Part shown: positions 1 to 9,905 of the stretch, in pieces
Layout of the letters: every line of letters begins with the position of its first letter
How positions within the stretch are numbered: the stretch's first letter is position 1
NCBI GenBank assembly: GCA_015143295.1
Contig: CM026565.1
Location: forward strand, 17,308,548-17,372,547
Direction: 5' to 3'
DNA: 64,000 nucleotides
From: Tetracentron sinense
Lineage: Eukaryota > Streptophyta > Magnoliopsida > Trochodendrales > Trochodendraceae
Program-made: the position numbers and the translations under genes
The notes under the pieces: generated by a model
Told to the model about the DNA's origin: nothing
The model's database searches: none
Seen by the model: the letters and a program-made list of their open reading frames with translations, nothing else

Positions 1-1
1 T

Positions 2-403
2 AGCGACAGAGATCATACCCGAACTCTATCATCAGTGCTAATCGACAATGGCTCCAGCCTCAATGTCTGCACTCTGTCTATATTGCAAAGCCTGGGCCTA
101 GATCTCAGTCAAGTAACCAAGAGACCTATGACAATTAGGGCTTTCGACAACTCTACCAGGCAGAACCTGAGTGATATTGACTTGACCATCAGGGTCAGAC
201 CAGCTCAGTTCACTACAAACTTTCAAGTCGTAAATGTGTCTGCCTTATTCACTTTGCTCCTGGGAAGGCCGTGGATCCATGCAACCGGAGCCATTCCCTC
301 CTCTCTCCATCAGAGAATCAAATTCATTCAGGATAACCATCTGGTCGTGATCCATTCCGAGGAGATGGATAGTTCCGTCGGGGACATTCAGGAGCTGGGG
401 TAA
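2..403 (+). pseudogene. Tat-A retropepsin-like aspartic protease (5' part outside window)
   Basis: The reading frame enters from the left edge; any start codon here would be internal. The active-site motif LIDNGSSLNVC has its catalytic Asp codon intact at 44-46. Further on, LLLGRPWIH is the second conserved protease block. The enzyme would cut the Gag-Pol polyprotein. The frame is open to a TAA at 401-403, where Tat-C has CAA (Gln), so this is a single point lesion inside a longer Pro frame rather than a natural end. The same frame continues into the G-patch segment. Confidence 0.8.
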
Positions 404-1002
404 GGTACAACCTTCATGACATACCAGTTCGAGCAAGTCAGTTCTATCGCCAGGGTAGAAGAGCAAAACAAGCAAGCAGTGCCGCAATTTTTCAAGATGA
501 TGGTCAAAATAAACTACCAACCAGGGTCAGGCCTGGGAGTCAGAAATCAGGGGATGAAGAAGAGATATGTCCCTCCTCGCTACACTCTACCATTTGGACT
601 AGGGTACAAGCCCAAGTTTGAGGACTATCTCTCCAAACTCACCAAGAAAAGTAGCTGGTCGGCGAAACCAGAACCCTGACCGCACATCTCTGTAACCTTC
701 CCGGTGGGAACCTTCAAGCCCTATTGAGATACACCTCTTGCACCAGTTGCCAGTACATCAAACCCCCAGCCCAGTGTTGAAACTTTAGGGATTCCAGATC
801 TGAAAATATTCAGCATGACACAGATGTTCGACGAGCTGACTGTTAAAGATGCCGCAGAACTAGAAGAGCCAGTGGGAGAGCAGGTTTGCACCATCTCCAA
901 CAGCGTCGAGGCATCATCCAGCGCTGACCACTGATCCATTGGTGGACCGAGGCACTCACCATCGAAGCCATTCAGGGTCGGGGCAAGCAGCCTATAGGGC
1001 TA
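404..1002 (+). pseudogene. Tat-A G-patch-like segment and linker at the end of the protease exon
   Basis: In frame with the protease after one stop. Around 480-620 it encodes MMVKINYQPGSGLGVRNQG followed by FGLGYKP, the glycine pattern of a G-patch, an RNA- and helicase-associated module. Of the three Tat copies here this one keeps the glycines best. A Gln/Pro/Ser-rich acidic linker follows, including MFDELTV, which is shared with Tat-B and Tat-C. In-frame stops lie at 677-679 and about 724. The segment ends at the putative splice donor at 1003. Known: some retroviral and plant retroelement proteases carry a G-patch. Inferred: this is that module. Confidence 0.6.
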
Positions 1003-1313
1003 GTTGGTTCGATCAAGCAATGACCAAAGCACCATTCTTCTCCTCCTTCTATCTCTCTCTTTACTCCCATTGCAAAATCCAAATATCAGGCCACTGTCAG
1101 CCCCTTTTTGTCGAGTCAGTTTTTTAACAGTCCACCTCTTTTATCAATCTAAAATCAGATGTTTTGACTCAAAAATCATGTTTTTTTTTAAAAAAACACA
1201 TTTCATATCGACTGATGATGAAATCACATGGAATCTTCCCCTGAAAGACCTAGTATCCTGAAGCCAACAAAAAAAAATATAAACATACTAAACTAAGCCA
1301 ATTGATTTGCTAG
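1003..1313 (+). other. Putative intron between protease and RT exons (Tat-A)
   Basis: Begins GTTGGT and ends TTTGCTAG. Both flanking frames are in phase 0, so removal would fuse the linker frame directly to the RT frame. Read through, the upstream frame meets TGA six codons in (1018-1020). The interior is T-rich and A-rich with runs of homopolymer and has no conserved protein. A possible branch point, ACTAAGC, lies about 20 nt before the acceptor. The same boundaries occur in Tat-B (308 nt) and Tat-C (305 nt). Ogre elements are known to carry a spliced intron at this position. No transcript evidence is available here. Confidence 0.6.
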
Positions 1314-2480
1314 GAAATCATCTCTGATAAGGTTATCATTGAGACCCTCCTTGAACTTTCGAAAGTTGAGTACGACTTAGAACAGGAAGAGGAATCGCCT
1401 CAAGAGATTCTGGACCTCCTAGACCACAATGAAGGGATCCCACAGTTAAACATCGAGGACACTAAGACCGTAAACCTCGGATCTGAAGACAGTCCTCAGC
1501 TTGTCAGAATCGGCATAACCATGAGCCCATAGCAGAGAACAGACATGATCAGCTTCCTAAAGAGTTACAGTGACGTCTTCGCCTGGTCATATGCAGACAT
1601 GCCCAGTCTGGACCTAGCATTGGTGGTACATAGACTGCCTCTGAATCCTAAAGTCAAACCAATTAAGCAGAAACTGAGACAGATGAGGCCTGAATGGTCA
1701 CAGAAAGTCAAGGAAGAGATAGAGAAGCAGATCAAAGTTGGCTTCCTAGTAGTAGCAACCTACCCTGAGTGGTTAGCCAACATGGTACCTACCAGTACTC
1801 AAGAAGGATGACAAGGTCCAAATGTGTATCGACTACCGCAATTTGAACTTGGCAAGCCCAAAGGACAACTTCCCTTTCCCATAGATCGACATACTGGTCG
1901 ACAATACTACAGGGCATGAGACGCTCTCATTCGCGGATGGTTTCTCTGGATACAACTAGATCAGAATGGCAGAAGAAGACATGGAGAAAACCTCATTCAT
2001 AACACCTTGGGGCACATTCTGTTACAAGGTAATGACCTTCGGGCTCAAGAATGCAGGGGTAACCTACCAGAGGGTCATGATAGTACTGTTCTACGACATG
2101 ATTCACAAGTCAACTGAAGTCTATGTGGATGACATGATTGTCAAATCGCCTACTGTCAGGTAGCACCCTGAAGACCTGAAGAGACTCTGTGATAGACTCA
2201 GAGAGTTCGGCCTGAGACTGAATCTGACCAGATATGTCTTTGGAGCTTCATCAGGAAAGCTCCTCGGCTTCATAGTCAGCAAGAGAGGCATCGAGATCGA
2301 TCCAGCCAAAGGTAAGGCCATCATCGAAATGCTGACTTCCCAAATTAAAAAAGAAATTCGTGGCTTCCTGGGTAGAATTCAGTACATTAGTCAATTCATC
2401 TCTCAGCTCACTCAGATATGCGAGTCGATTTTTAAGCTTCTCCGAAAGAACGTACCTACAGTCTAGATAGCCGAGTGCCA
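1314..2480 (+). pseudogene. Tat-A reverse transcriptase
   Basis: A short acidic leader from 1314 is followed by the RT fingers/palm. DVFAWSY precedes the RT, MCIDYRNLN is the first RT block, TPWGTFCYKVM and FGLKNAG follow, and the catalytic box YVDD is intact at 2122-2133. GKLLGFIVSKRGIE marks the end of the palm. Lesions: TAG or TAA codons at about 1530, 1882, 1957, 2161 and 2464, and a frameshift near 1785-1812. The polymerase centre is kept but no complete protein can be made. Confidence 0.85.
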
Positions 2481-2514
2481 GGAATTGTTTGATAGAATAA
2501 AGCAATGTCTTCTC

Positions 2515-2900
2515 CATCCTCCAGTACTTGTGCCTCCTACACCAGGATAGCCATTGCTACTATACATCTCAGTACAAGAAACCTCCATGGGGTGCGTCCT
2601 GGCACAACATAACGAGATAGGCAGAACGGAGCAAGCCATCTACTACATCAGTAAGCGTTTGGTAGAGTACGAAGAGAGGTACAACCTGCTCGTGAAAACT
2701 TATCTGGCACTAGTTTGAGCTACTCAACGTCTGTGGCACTACCTACTTTCATACCCGGTAATCCTGATTTCCCGAATGGATCCACTCAAGTATCTACTGG
2801 AAAAGTCAGTCATTACCGGGAGGACAGCCCGATGGCTCATGATGTTGTCTGAATTCGACATCACATACATGAGTCAGAAGTTAATCAAGGGGTAGACGAT
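2515..2900 (+). pseudogene. Tat-A first RNase H (RT-associated)
   Basis: Follows the RT connection. It contains LLYISVQETSMGCVLAQHN and AIYYISKRLVEYEERY, the usual plant gypsy RNase H blocks, then MDPLKYLLEKS. It would degrade the RNA strand of the hybrid during reverse transcription. At least two stops interrupt it, at about 2548 and 2717. It is collinear with the same domain in Tat-B (34420-34870) and Tat-C (56100-56418). Confidence 0.75.
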
Positions 2901-3170
2901 TGCAGATCACCTGACTCACAGTTTAGCACAAGACTATGTTTCAGTACATGATTAGTTTCCAGATGAAGCCATCCTGTATTCAAAAGCAGAAGAGCAAGAG
3001 TATCTTGGCTGGGAGCTGTACTTCGACGGAGCCGCCAACAGTCATGGGCACGAGGCAGGAGCAGTCCTGATCTTACCCAAAGGAGCACACCTCCCCATCT
3101 CAGTCAAGCTGTGATTCAGATGTTCAAACAACGAAGGAGAGTATGAGGCGTGCATAGCTGGACTGAGAAA

Positions 3171-5330
3171 TGAAAGTATGCCTCTTTTTAGTTTTAGAAA
3201 AATAATTCTTGGGGGACATACATCAAATCCCAAGATCTGACTAAGATTCTAATTGATTTTATTTAATGAAGGTTAGAATAACAATCACCTTTTCGACTTT
3301 GAAATTGTTAAGTCAAATCTACGTTAGAACAGTACTCACAAAACTTCACAAGTGTCAAATCTCCTTCGCAATCCACACAAACCTTCTTTTTCCTTTAAAA
3401 CTTTCTCTAATGAAAGCTAATGGCCCTTCCAAATTTTAGTTCTAGGATCTTGAACTAAAGATCCTTTCTTGATCATTCAAGAATGGTTCTTCTTTTTCTT
3501 GATAATCAAACTAGAAAACAAGAGAGAAGAGAAGGGGGAGGTGTGACCGTACACAATCCAAGGAGAGAAGAGAGGTGGGGCGTGAGATTAGAGGAGAGGA
3601 GAGAGAGGAGAAAATGTAGAGATTGAATTAATTCTCTTCCAAAGTGGGCGTCCACCTATATATATAGGCTCCTCTCTTGGTTGATATAATTGTAATCCAA
3701 TTGTAACACCTCAACCTTATCCTAATCCAATTAGGATTCTTCAATTGTTTCCTTAATGATTATTCTCCTAATCCAATTAGGATTAATCTTAAAAGAAACT
3801 AACCTTATCCATTAGTAACTAATCTTATCCTTATCCAATAAGGAATCTTGAATTAGTAACTAACTATTGAAATCCCTAACAATTAGAGAATCTTTACTTA
3901 GTAACTAACTAACTAACTAACTAACCTTATCCAATAAGGAGTCAATTAATTAAAAATTAATTAAAATAAAGTTTCCTCCTTGAAGTGGGCGTCTCACCCT
4001 AGGTGGGCCCCACTTTCACACACCCCTTAGGGTTTCCAAAACCCTAAAGGTCATCTTTGATCTTTTATCAAAATCCCCAATGGGTCCTACCTATTTGGTT
4101 TATCACATCCAATGTGATTTTACCTTTTAGAGCTTCACTATACCTTATAGTGATTACTTAGAGAAATTAATTAATTTAATTAATAATTAAATTAAATGCT
4201 TTAAGAAGGTCCTAGTGTGTGGGATCTAAAGGGATCTCCTATTTTCAATTGTAGGACCAAGTACTTCACCTTTTTGGTTGAAGTATTATTACTAGGAAAC
4301 ATTTTCCTAAAATTCCATTAAGATCATAGAATGTTATCTAAGTCCCTGGACTTCCACCAATCACAATAATGTCCATTAACACAATGTGACACCTCCAGAA
4401 ATTAGAGAATTACTTGTAAGTACTATCTCACAATTTATTTACAAATAAATCCTTCCACATTCCGATATCACTTGTAAGCTTCCGGGATTGGAACAATTCC
4501 ACTGTCTAATCCTTAGTTTATGAATAGAACTCTTTCTCATGAATACTTTTTCATTGAACTGAACCTCCAAAACACTTTTGAAGAAACATTAGAAAAGAAC
4601 TGACATATATATTTATATATACTTTTCCATATTGAAAATATCAACTTTGATAAAGATCATTTTACCGAAAAGCACCAGTACTGGATTTAACAGTTTAGTT
4701 CAACAAGTATAACCTTGATATCTTTATCTCCAATTAAGGAGTTGTGGATTCTCTATTGAGTATTTACACACTTCTCCAAACATTGTGTATATGACCCAAC
4801 GTACCCGGAGTTAGTTCTGTGTATTGGACATTGCCGATTGGCACATCAAAGCCATATAGACAGATGTTTGAGAAGATGTTAACCTCTCAGGTCTAAGGAC
4901 AATTTGTCGAATGGATAACCCTAATATAATCTGACAGCATATTCAATAGGGTATCCACTAGTGACCCCGTTCAGTATTATGTACTTGCTACATATACTCA
5001 CATGTTAGTCAAGAGTCAACACTCTCTGTGAATGAGATTCATCGCACTATCTTATAGAACTACACATGTGCAAGCCATGATGAAGTACGACACCCAATCA
5101 GTACTCTAGAGGCTTTGAACAATATTAGGTTTACAAGGAACTGGAAAATCATATCTCCTTGCAACCTTTGCATGATTTTCCTACAATGTTACCTATGGAA
5201 CTTTATGTCATCATCAAATGAGATAGTAATTAATATAAATACCCTTAATAGTTGGTTGTGTGAATATGATGCTTATCTAATCAACATAGAAAAGTCTCTT
5301 ATTGGCTTTCGAGGGCATATATGTCCAACA
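3171..5330 (-). mobile_element. Solo LTR, Angela/BARE-like Ty1/copia, 2,160 bp
   Basis: Flanked by a 5-bp target duplication, AGAAA at 3166-3170 and AGAGA at 5331-5335, with one mismatch. The Tat RNase H frame resumes exactly at the duplication. Read on the minus strand it begins TGTTGGACATATATGCCC and ends CATACTTTCA, so it has TG...CA ends. The opening resembles the LTR start of the Angela/BARE group as I remember it. No internal retroelement coding sequence is present. It is most simply what remains after recombination between the two LTRs of a full element. Confidence 0.8.
3657..3668 (-). promoter_or_regulatory. Putative TATA box of the Angela-like LTR
   Basis: The plus strand reads TATATATATAGG just after CCACC. 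On the minus strand it lies about 1.66 kb into the LTR and within 500 bp of its 3' end, which is a plausible U3/R boundary. No initiator could be assigned. Confidence 0.4.
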
Positions 5331-5560
5331 AGAGAAGCCCTAGGCATTGGAATCGAAGAGATAGACATCTACGACTACTCATCCTTGGTAATTTAGTCAG
5401 GCAAATGAATCTTGGGCCATCTGAGAAGCAAGGCTAGTTCCGTACTTGACCTACCTCAACATGCTAATCACGCAGTTCAGAAGAATCAACTTCAGTCAGA
5501 GGTCCAGGAACAACAATAGATTCGCCGATGCACTAGCCACTCTCGCCTCCATGGAACAGA

Positions 5561-6891
5561 TCCCTAGGGGCATCATGCTTTGGCCGATTAAAATTCAGCA
5601 ACAAGATCAGCTGGTCTACTGCCTTCAGATCAAAAAAGTATCAAACAACAAGCCTTGGTATGCGGACATTAAGGAGTACCTCGAGGACGGGACCTTCCCA
5701 CTCGATGCTACCAAAACAGACCGTCGATCAATCAGAAGGCTGGCTATTCAGCTTGTCCTATCAGGGGTAATCTTGTACAAGAGATCATCAAACCTGATCT
5801 GGCTCAGATGTCTTGATACTCATGAAGTAACACAGGTAATCAAAGAAGTTCACGTAAGAACTTATAGCCCACACATGAACGGGTTGATGCTTTCCAAGAA
5901 GATACCCGGACTGGGCCACTACTGGTCTACAATGGAATCCGACTATTGCAAGCATGTATAGAATAGTACCAAATCTATGCCAACAGAATCAATGCACCTC
6001 CAACTAGGTTGCACAATCTCACTATTCCGTAGCCATTCTCAGCCTGGGGCATCGACGTCATTGGACCCATACCACCGAAAGCATCAAACAGACATCGATT
6101 CATCTAGGTAGTAATCGATTACTTCACAAAATGGGTTGAGACAGCCTCTTATGCGAAACGTCACAGCCTTTGTGGTTTAGCACTTTTTGAAAAAGGACAT
6201 CATCTGCCTGTACGATGTTCTATTTGAGATTATAACAGCTAATGTTCTCAATTTCTGCAATAAAGGGATGACTGATCTCTGCTAGAAACTCAAAATACAA
6301 CATCACAACTCCACACCATATAGGCCACAGGCCAACGGTGCAGTTGAAGCCGCCAATAAAAACATGAAGAAAATCATAGAGAAAATGGCAACCAATTACT
6401 CTGCCTGGCATGAAATGCTCCCATACGCACTCATGGCCTACAGAACGTCCATCTGGACTTCAACTTGGGCAACACCATTCTCTTTGGCCTATGGTATGGA
6501 AGCAGTCCTCCTTATTGAAGTAGAAATCTCATCACTCCGGGTGTGAATAGAAGAAGAAATCACAGAGGCAAAATGGGCACAAACCCGGTATAAGCAGTTG
6601 AATCGGATGAAAGAGCGGGGACTGAAAGTCATCAACCACTCTCAGGCTTATCAGAGGCACATGAATAGAGCATTCAATAAGAAAGTCAAGCCCTGAAGCA
6701 TTGAATTCGGTGACCTGGTTCTCTGGAAAATGTTACCAAACCGCCTTGACCCGAGGAGCAAATTCACTCTCAACTACGAAGGCCCATACATTATCCGAAA
6801 CAAATTCTCTGGTGGCGCCCTTCGACTTGGACGTATGGATGACGAAGACTTCCCAGAGCCCATCAACTTGGAAAAATTCAAACGATACTAG
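5561..6891 (+). pseudogene. Tat-A integrase
   Basis: The zinc-binding region is visible at about 5840-5960 (SPHMNGLMLSKK, then YWSTMESDYCKHV). The core follows with GIDVIGPI and VVIDYFTKWVE near 6050-6140, then NGAVEAANKNMKK at about 6337-6370. The C-terminal DNA-binding part contains GPYII and RLGRMDDEDF and ends in a TAG at 6889-6891. The second catalytic Asp is lost: the codon at 6238-6240 is GCT (Ala), where Tat-C has GAC. A frameshift just after the zinc finger (about 5960) and several later ones break the frame. It would have joined the element's cDNA to host DNA. Confidence 0.8.
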
Positions 6892-7240
6892 GTTTAGGGT
6901 CTAAATCTGATAGGCGCTTTGCACTTATAGATTTTTTGAGAAATGACAGGAGGCCATCTTTGGCATACTCCTTATCCATAGTAATGTAAACAGTATTCAA
7001 ATCAATGAAATCCGCTAGTTAGCCCCCTTAGCCTAACATCCCTTCTTTCATAAAACCTTTTTAAGGACACCCTCCCTTGCTAATCTGTGGCATTTATGTG
7101 AACTACGTCACGACCTGATCCTGCAATGGGTACGTAGGCAACCTGATAATCAGGTGCGGTCACTGAAAGGGATATTTCTAGAATCCTCTCCCAAGCAAGG
7201 TCCGGACATCCCCTAAAATCATCCCTAGTCGAGTCAAAAT
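6892..7240 (+). other. Tat-A 3' noncoding region with a conserved block
   Basis: No gene. It holds the motif TACGTAGGCAACC at 7131-7143, next to GACCTGATCCTGCAA. The same block occurs at matching distance after the integrase in Tat-B (near 32350-32400) and Tat-C (near 53960-54000), and in weaker form inside the Tat-B LTR near 15780. Its conservation in otherwise drifting noncoding DNA suggests a cis-acting role, which is unknown. Confidence 0.5.
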
Positions 7241-8814
7241 CTCTTTAAAAATCCTCTTAGTGTCCAAACAGAGCAAGAATCCTCTCGACTTCCCCAGCCG
7301 AACCAACTCTCAAGGGTACAAAGTTTCAATCAAAGAAAAACCCAGAATAAAAGTTGAAACATTTTCAAAATTTAGAGACTCCCCACAGAGACAAACCTCT
7401 CCGGACTCTTTCCGACAAAAACCTCCCAGGGACAATCTCTCCAGAAAAACAATCCACTAGCAGAGACAACCTCTCTCTCCCAAGGAGAGATAACCTCTCT
7501 CAAATTCCCTAGCGGAGCCAAAAAAAAAAAAACTCTGTCAGAAATCCAAAGTACAAATCCTCAACAGGAGAAATCCCCAAGAGAGTGAAAAAAAACTGCA
7601 AATGGGAGAAATCCCAGGGTGTCCCAAACTTCGGTCCCCTAGCGTACATTTTGTCCTACTCCTAGTCCTTCAAGATCCCCTAGAAACTACGAGTGCAAGT
7701 GTAGTATCACATCTACATCCTCGGCAGAACATAAACCGTCAGCAGAGCACCGTTTAGGGCAATGAAGGGAGAAGATCTATTTTTTCCAACAAATCGCGGG
7801 CATGAGTAAAAACTGGTAACGGCCTCATTGTGCAAAAATTACGCGACTCCAGACCTAGTCTTGCAACTTGGGGTAAAAAAGGGACAAAAAATCAACCAGC
7901 TTCGCAGGCATAAGAAAAACCGGCAACGACCTTATTGTACAAAAATTATGCGAACCCCATGGCTTGGTCATTCCAAGGGTAAAAAAGGGAGAAAAGCTGA
8001 AGGGCAGTTTGGCGATAAAAACCCAGCAACAATCAGTCTCACCGAATTTCCAACAATCCCCCATAGGTCGCCAACAGATGGCGCGAAGAAACAGATTCCC
8101 CGATAATAGTCCCCAGCAGATGTCACAACTCCCTAGCAGGCAGTTGAAAATCTCCAACAGAATGCCATTTCCCGACATATCCGCAGTAGTGGTTTATAAC
8201 AGTGTCACATTCCCTAGCAGATGCCCAGTAGAAGCCTCCAATGGCTCTCTACAGCACTCTCCTGAGCAAGAGTCTAGAAGTTTCCATTTAAGCTTCTCCC
8301 CAGCCAGAGTCTAATCTCTAGCAGTGGCAAGACAAGCAGGTCTAACCCCAGGAATCCCCAGCTGTGATGAAACCTCTTTTTGGGTCATACTTTACTCTCT
8401 GGGAGTAAAAGATAGACTACAAAATCCCCTCAGCCCTGACAAAGGCAATTTCCTGGTAAATCTAAAAGCTAGATTAGCATTCTTTCTGTTAAAAAGGCCA
8501 AGTTTTTTTGTAAAAGTCCCCGACACTTTTCTAAAACGTTTTTCAAAACAGAACTTTCGGTACCGAAACTTGATCATACCAACCTGCTCAAGCAGCCCCA
8601 GCAAGACAAACAGAAGAAGCCGACACCGTGCATCCCCGCGAGTCGCAATCGACAGAGACATGGGAAAGCATCCTCGCCCTTACACCCTGCATGACGTCAT
8701 CAAAATCTAGCGTCCCTCGTCCATCTCTATCAATCTGGCTAAATGCCTCTTGGACATGCTGCAACCCCTTTTTGACATCCTATGTGCTCCTTGACAATCT
8801 CGTGATACTGTAGC
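7241..8814 (+). other. Tat-A 3' noncoding region with degenerate CCCCAGCAG-type repeats
   Basis: No gene is supported. The stretch is dominated by loosely periodic short motifs around CCCCAGCAGA and CTCTCC, every 20-40 bp between about 7380 and 8350. At 7800-7990 there are two diverged copies of a roughly 120-bp unit carrying TGTGCAAAAATTACGCGA / TGTACAAAAATTATGCGA and GGGTAAAAAAGGGA. Matching DNA follows the integrase in Tat-B (about 31000-32300) and Tat-C (about 52700-53900). Open frames here are by-products of the repeats. Confidence 0.55.
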
Positions 8815-9725
8815 ATCACCTCTCGTATGTCCCCCTTCAACACCCCCATGTGTCTTCGACATCTCAGGTGAGCATCGTCATAACACATTTTACTGGCACC
8901 TCGCATGTCCCCCTTCGACACCCCCGTGTGTTTCTGACATCTCAGGTGAGCATCGACATAACACACTTTGCCGGCACCTCGCATGTCCCCCTTCGACACC
9001 CCCATGTGCCTCCGACATCTCAGGTGAGCATCGACATAACACACTTTGTCAGCACCTCGCATGTCCCCCTTCGACACCACCGTGTGTCTCCGATATGTCA
9101 GGTGAGCATCGGTATAACACATTTTGCCGACACCTTGCATGTCCCCCTTCGACACTCCCGTGTGTCCGGACATCCCAGGTTAGCATCGGCATAACACACT
9201 TTGCTTGCATTTCACATGTCCCCCTTCGACACCCCCGTGTGTCTCCGACATCTCAAGTGATCATCAGAATAACACACTTAGTCGACACCTCGCATGTTCC
9301 CCTCGACACTCTCGTGTGTCCCGACATCACAGGTGAGTATCGGCATAACACACTTTGCCGGCACCTTGCATGTCCCCCTTCGACACCCCCGTGTGTCTTC
9401 GACATCCCGGGTGAGCATTGGCATAACACACTTTGCCGACACCTCGCATGTCCCCCTTCGACACCCCCATGTGTCTCCGACATCCCAAGTGAGCATCGAC
9501 ATAATACACATTGTTGGCACCTTACATATCCCCCCTTCGACACCCCTTGTGTGTCTCTGACATCTCAGGTGAGCATCGACATGACAGATTTTATCGGCAC
9601 CTCGTATGTCCCCCTTTTGACACAACGTGTGTCTTTGTCATCTCAGGTGAGCATCGACATAACATATTTTGTCGGCACCTCGCATGTCCTCCTTCTGACA
9701 CTCCGCGTGTCCTTCGTTTGTTTTG
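8815..9725 (+). repeat. Tandem repeat, about 80-bp unit, about 11 copies (Tat-A)
   Basis: Each unit runs CATCTCAGGTGAGCATCG, a CATAACACACTTTG segment, CACCTCGCATGTCCCCC, then TTCGACACCCCCGTGTGTC. Starts fall roughly every 79-81 bp from 8859 to 9640. The GACAC...GTGTC part of each unit can pair with itself. The repeat makes long open frames on both strands, which I read as artefacts. Related arrays lie at the same place in Tat-B (fewer units) and Tat-C. Confidence 0.85.
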
Positions 9726-9905
9726 GCTAAGCACCTCTGGGTAATGCCATAACAATCAATCTTGGCTAGCGCATCCGAGAAACGCCATCTTTCATAGCAT
9801 TCATCATTCCCCAGCATGAGTAGCTCAGACTACCCTTCATTCCCAGCAGGTATAGGCGGGCACATCATTGCACCACTTGCACAACATACATATCATCATT
9901 CCTTA
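9726..9905 (+). other. Tat-A terminal noncoding segment, broken before the polypurine tract
   Basis: Matches Tat-B 29964-30240 read on the minus strand, including a CACTTGCA...CATACATATCATC stretch. In Tat-B the polypurine tract and LTR start follow about 95 bp later. Here the match ends near 9905 and inverted LTR sequence begins. Confidence 0.5.

Larger units (their letters stand above)
2901..5560 (+). pseudogene. Tat-A second (archaeal-type) RNase H, split by a solo LTR
   Basis: The first half, to 3170, holds WELYFDGAANSHGH, with the first catalytic Asp, and EGEYEACIAGL. The second half resumes at 5331 with EALGIGIEEIDIYDYSSLV and reaches NRFADALATLAS near 5510-5550, which should hold the last catalytic Asp. 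Where Tat-B and Tat-C have YGDSSLV this copy reads YDYSSLV, so the third acidic position is damaged. The frame before the insertion also has several stops. An extra RNase H between the usual one and the integrase is diagnostic of the Tat lineage. Confidence 0.75.
1..9905 (+). mobile_element. Tat-A: Tat/Ogre-like Ty3/gypsy retrotransposon, 5' end outside window
   Basis: Seen in order on the plus strand: protease, G-patch-like motif, putative intron, reverse transcriptase, RNase H, a second RNase H, integrase, then about 3 kb of repetitive 3' noncoding DNA. Two RNase H domains before the integrase and a long 3' noncoding stretch are hallmarks of the Tat lineage. The coding part is riddled with stops and frameshifts. 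A 2,160-bp solo LTR interrupts the second RNase H. Homology to Tat-B and Tat-C stops near 9905, short of the polypurine tract and LTR that Tat-B has at this point; an inverted LTR piece follows instead. The 5' LTR, ORF1 and gag would lie left of the window. Confidence 0.85.

Noticed and set aside
980..990. Alternative splice donor upstream (GTGAGC in Tat-C, GCAAGC in Tat-A and Tat-B)
   Set aside because: It would not keep the frame with the acceptor in Tat-A and Tat-C, whereas the GTTGGT donor does.
3171..5330. Large MITE or DNA transposon
   Set aside because: TG...CA ends, a 5-bp duplication, no long terminal inverted repeats and a TATA box fit a solo LTR better.
8815..9725. CRISPR-like array
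   Set aside because: Units are continuous tandem copies without unique spacers, and the DNA is plant.
8739..9744. Long overlapping open frames on both strands with Cys/His-rich repeats
   Set aside because: They follow the tandem repeat unit, occur in several frames at once and are not kept in Tat-B or Tat-C.
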